6,691 nt of DNA. Source: Chitinophagaceae bacterium (lineage in GTDB: Bacteria > Bacteroidota > Bacteroidia > Chitinophagales > Chitinophagaceae). Shown in pieces: positions 6,205-6,691 of this stretch (positions are counted from its first letter, which is position 1; each line of letters starts with the position of its first letter). Under the pieces are notes generated by a model. That model made no database searches and was not told where the DNA came from. It worked only from the letters and a program-made list of their open reading frames with translations. The position numbers and the translations under genes were made by a program. The DNA is taken from the NCBI GenBank assembly GCA_025963615.1, contig JAOQAL010000704.1:1-6691 (forward strand), written 5' to 3'.

Positions 6205-6216
6205 TAATAATAATAA
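6205..6216 (+). repeat. TAA x4 microsatellite abutting the rnhA start
   Basis: Four TAA units run directly into the ATG, the last two bases of the final unit being AA with its last A also the A of the start codon. The tract fills the place of a ribosome binding site. An A/T-rich leader without Shine-Dalgarno is usual in Bacteroidota, but unit gain or loss would change the spacing from upstream signals. It also supplies the stop of a 19-codon frame beginning at 6148. Confidence 0.5.
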
Positions 6217-6686
6217 TGGTATCCGCAAATGGAATTACGATGTATACGGATGGGGCGGCCAGAGGTAACCCGGGGCCTGGCGGCTATGGGGTTATTTTAA
6301 TGAGCGGTCCGCATCGCAAAGAATTATCACAAGGCTATAAACATACTACCAATAACCGCATGGAGCTTAGGGCCGTTATTGCAGGCCTGGAGGCGCTAAA
6401 GAAAACGGGATTAAATATTACTGTCTATTCCGACAGCCAGTATGTTATCAACTCCGTAGAGAAAGGATGGCTAAAAACATGGATTGCTACCAACTTTAAA
6501 GGTGGTAAAAAAAATAAAGACCTTTGGCTCCAATATAATGAGCTGGCAAAGCCTCATCATATAAAATTTGTGTGGGTAAGAGGACATGCCGACAACCCGT
6601 ATAATAACCGATGCGACGAATTAGCTACGGCTGCTGCTGATGGTTATGATTTGTTGGTTGATGAAGGGTATGCTCCCGGTCCCTGA
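6216..6686 (+). CDS. rnhA: Ribonuclease HI
   Basis: Cytoplasmic endonuclease that cleaves the RNA strand of RNA-DNA hybrids, acting on R-loops, Okazaki primers and replication intermediates. The 156-residue protein matches the length of E. coli RNase HI (155). The catalytic carboxylates are all present: D12 in MYTDGAARGNPGPGGYG (9-25), E50 in NNRMELRAV (46-54), D73 in YSDSQYVI (71-78) and D134 in NNRCDELA (130-137), with the flexible-loop H124 in WVRGHADN (120-127). The basic handle region used in substrate binding is represented by GWLKTWIATNFKGGKKNKD (84-102). The ATG at 6216 gives the correct length to the first strand; a start at M9 would remove it. It lies 149 bp after the carboxyltransferase gene in the same direction, with no functional link. 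I see no TAnnTTTG promoter in that gap, so read-through from upstream is possible. The gene is complete, ending 5 bp before the window edge. Confidence 0.97.
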   Translation: MVSANGITMYTDGAARGNPGPGGYGVILMSGPHRKELSQGYKHTTNNRMELRAVIAGLEALKKTGLNITVYSDSQYVINSVEKGWLKTWIATNFKGGKKNKDLWLQYNELAKPHHIKFVWVRGHADNPYNNRCDELATAAADGYDLLVDEGYAPGP

Positions 6687-6691
6687 GGCGG

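Overview
The window looks like a stretch of ordinary chromosome from a member of the Bacteroidota, most plausibly the Chitinophagaceae/Sphingobacteriia side of the phylum. This placement is inferred from three things. The carboxyltransferase gene has a TATCTTTG box (match to the Bacteroidota -7 consensus TAnnTTTG) just before its ATG. No start codon has a normally spaced, strong Shine-Dalgarno sequence; the starts sit behind A/T-rich leaders. Short TCCCGAT-N4-ATCGGGA palindromes lie in the gaps between genes. Base composition is moderate, with AT-rich intergenic DNA.

Layout. Positions 1-864 (minus strand) hold the first 288 codons of a galactokinase gene, cut by the window edge. It is divergent, across 118 bp, from a secreted GH51 alpha-L-arabinofuranosidase (983-2593, plus). 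A 550 bp gene-free stretch follows (2594-3143), containing a nested poly-T/poly-A inverted repeat and two palindromes. Next come a classical short-chain dehydrogenase/reductase (3144-3905), a second gene-free stretch (3906-4380) with degenerate palindromes, hairpins and a GC-rich repeat-like island, a biotin-dependent acyl-CoA carboxylase carboxyltransferase subunit (4381-6066), a 149 bp gap with a perfect 18 bp palindrome, and a complete ribonuclease HI (6216-6686).

How the genes relate. The galactokinase/arabinofuranosidase pair would fit use of arabinose- and galactose-containing plant polysaccharides: the exported enzyme releases arabinose, and the cytoplasmic kinase feeds galactose into the Leloir pathway. 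No transporter, SusC/SusD pair or regulator is visible, so a dedicated utilisation locus cannot be claimed. The other three genes are metabolic or housekeeping genes with no evident link; each has its own upstream gap and they do not form a tight operon.

I found no defence system, mobile-element gene, CRISPR array, tRNA or rRNA. The most notable unexplained material is in the gaps: a family of 18 bp palindromes (three good copies, two decayed) near gene ends, and a structured GC-rich island at 4168-4262. The carboxyltransferase also appears to carry two short Ala/Gly/Lys-rich insertions.
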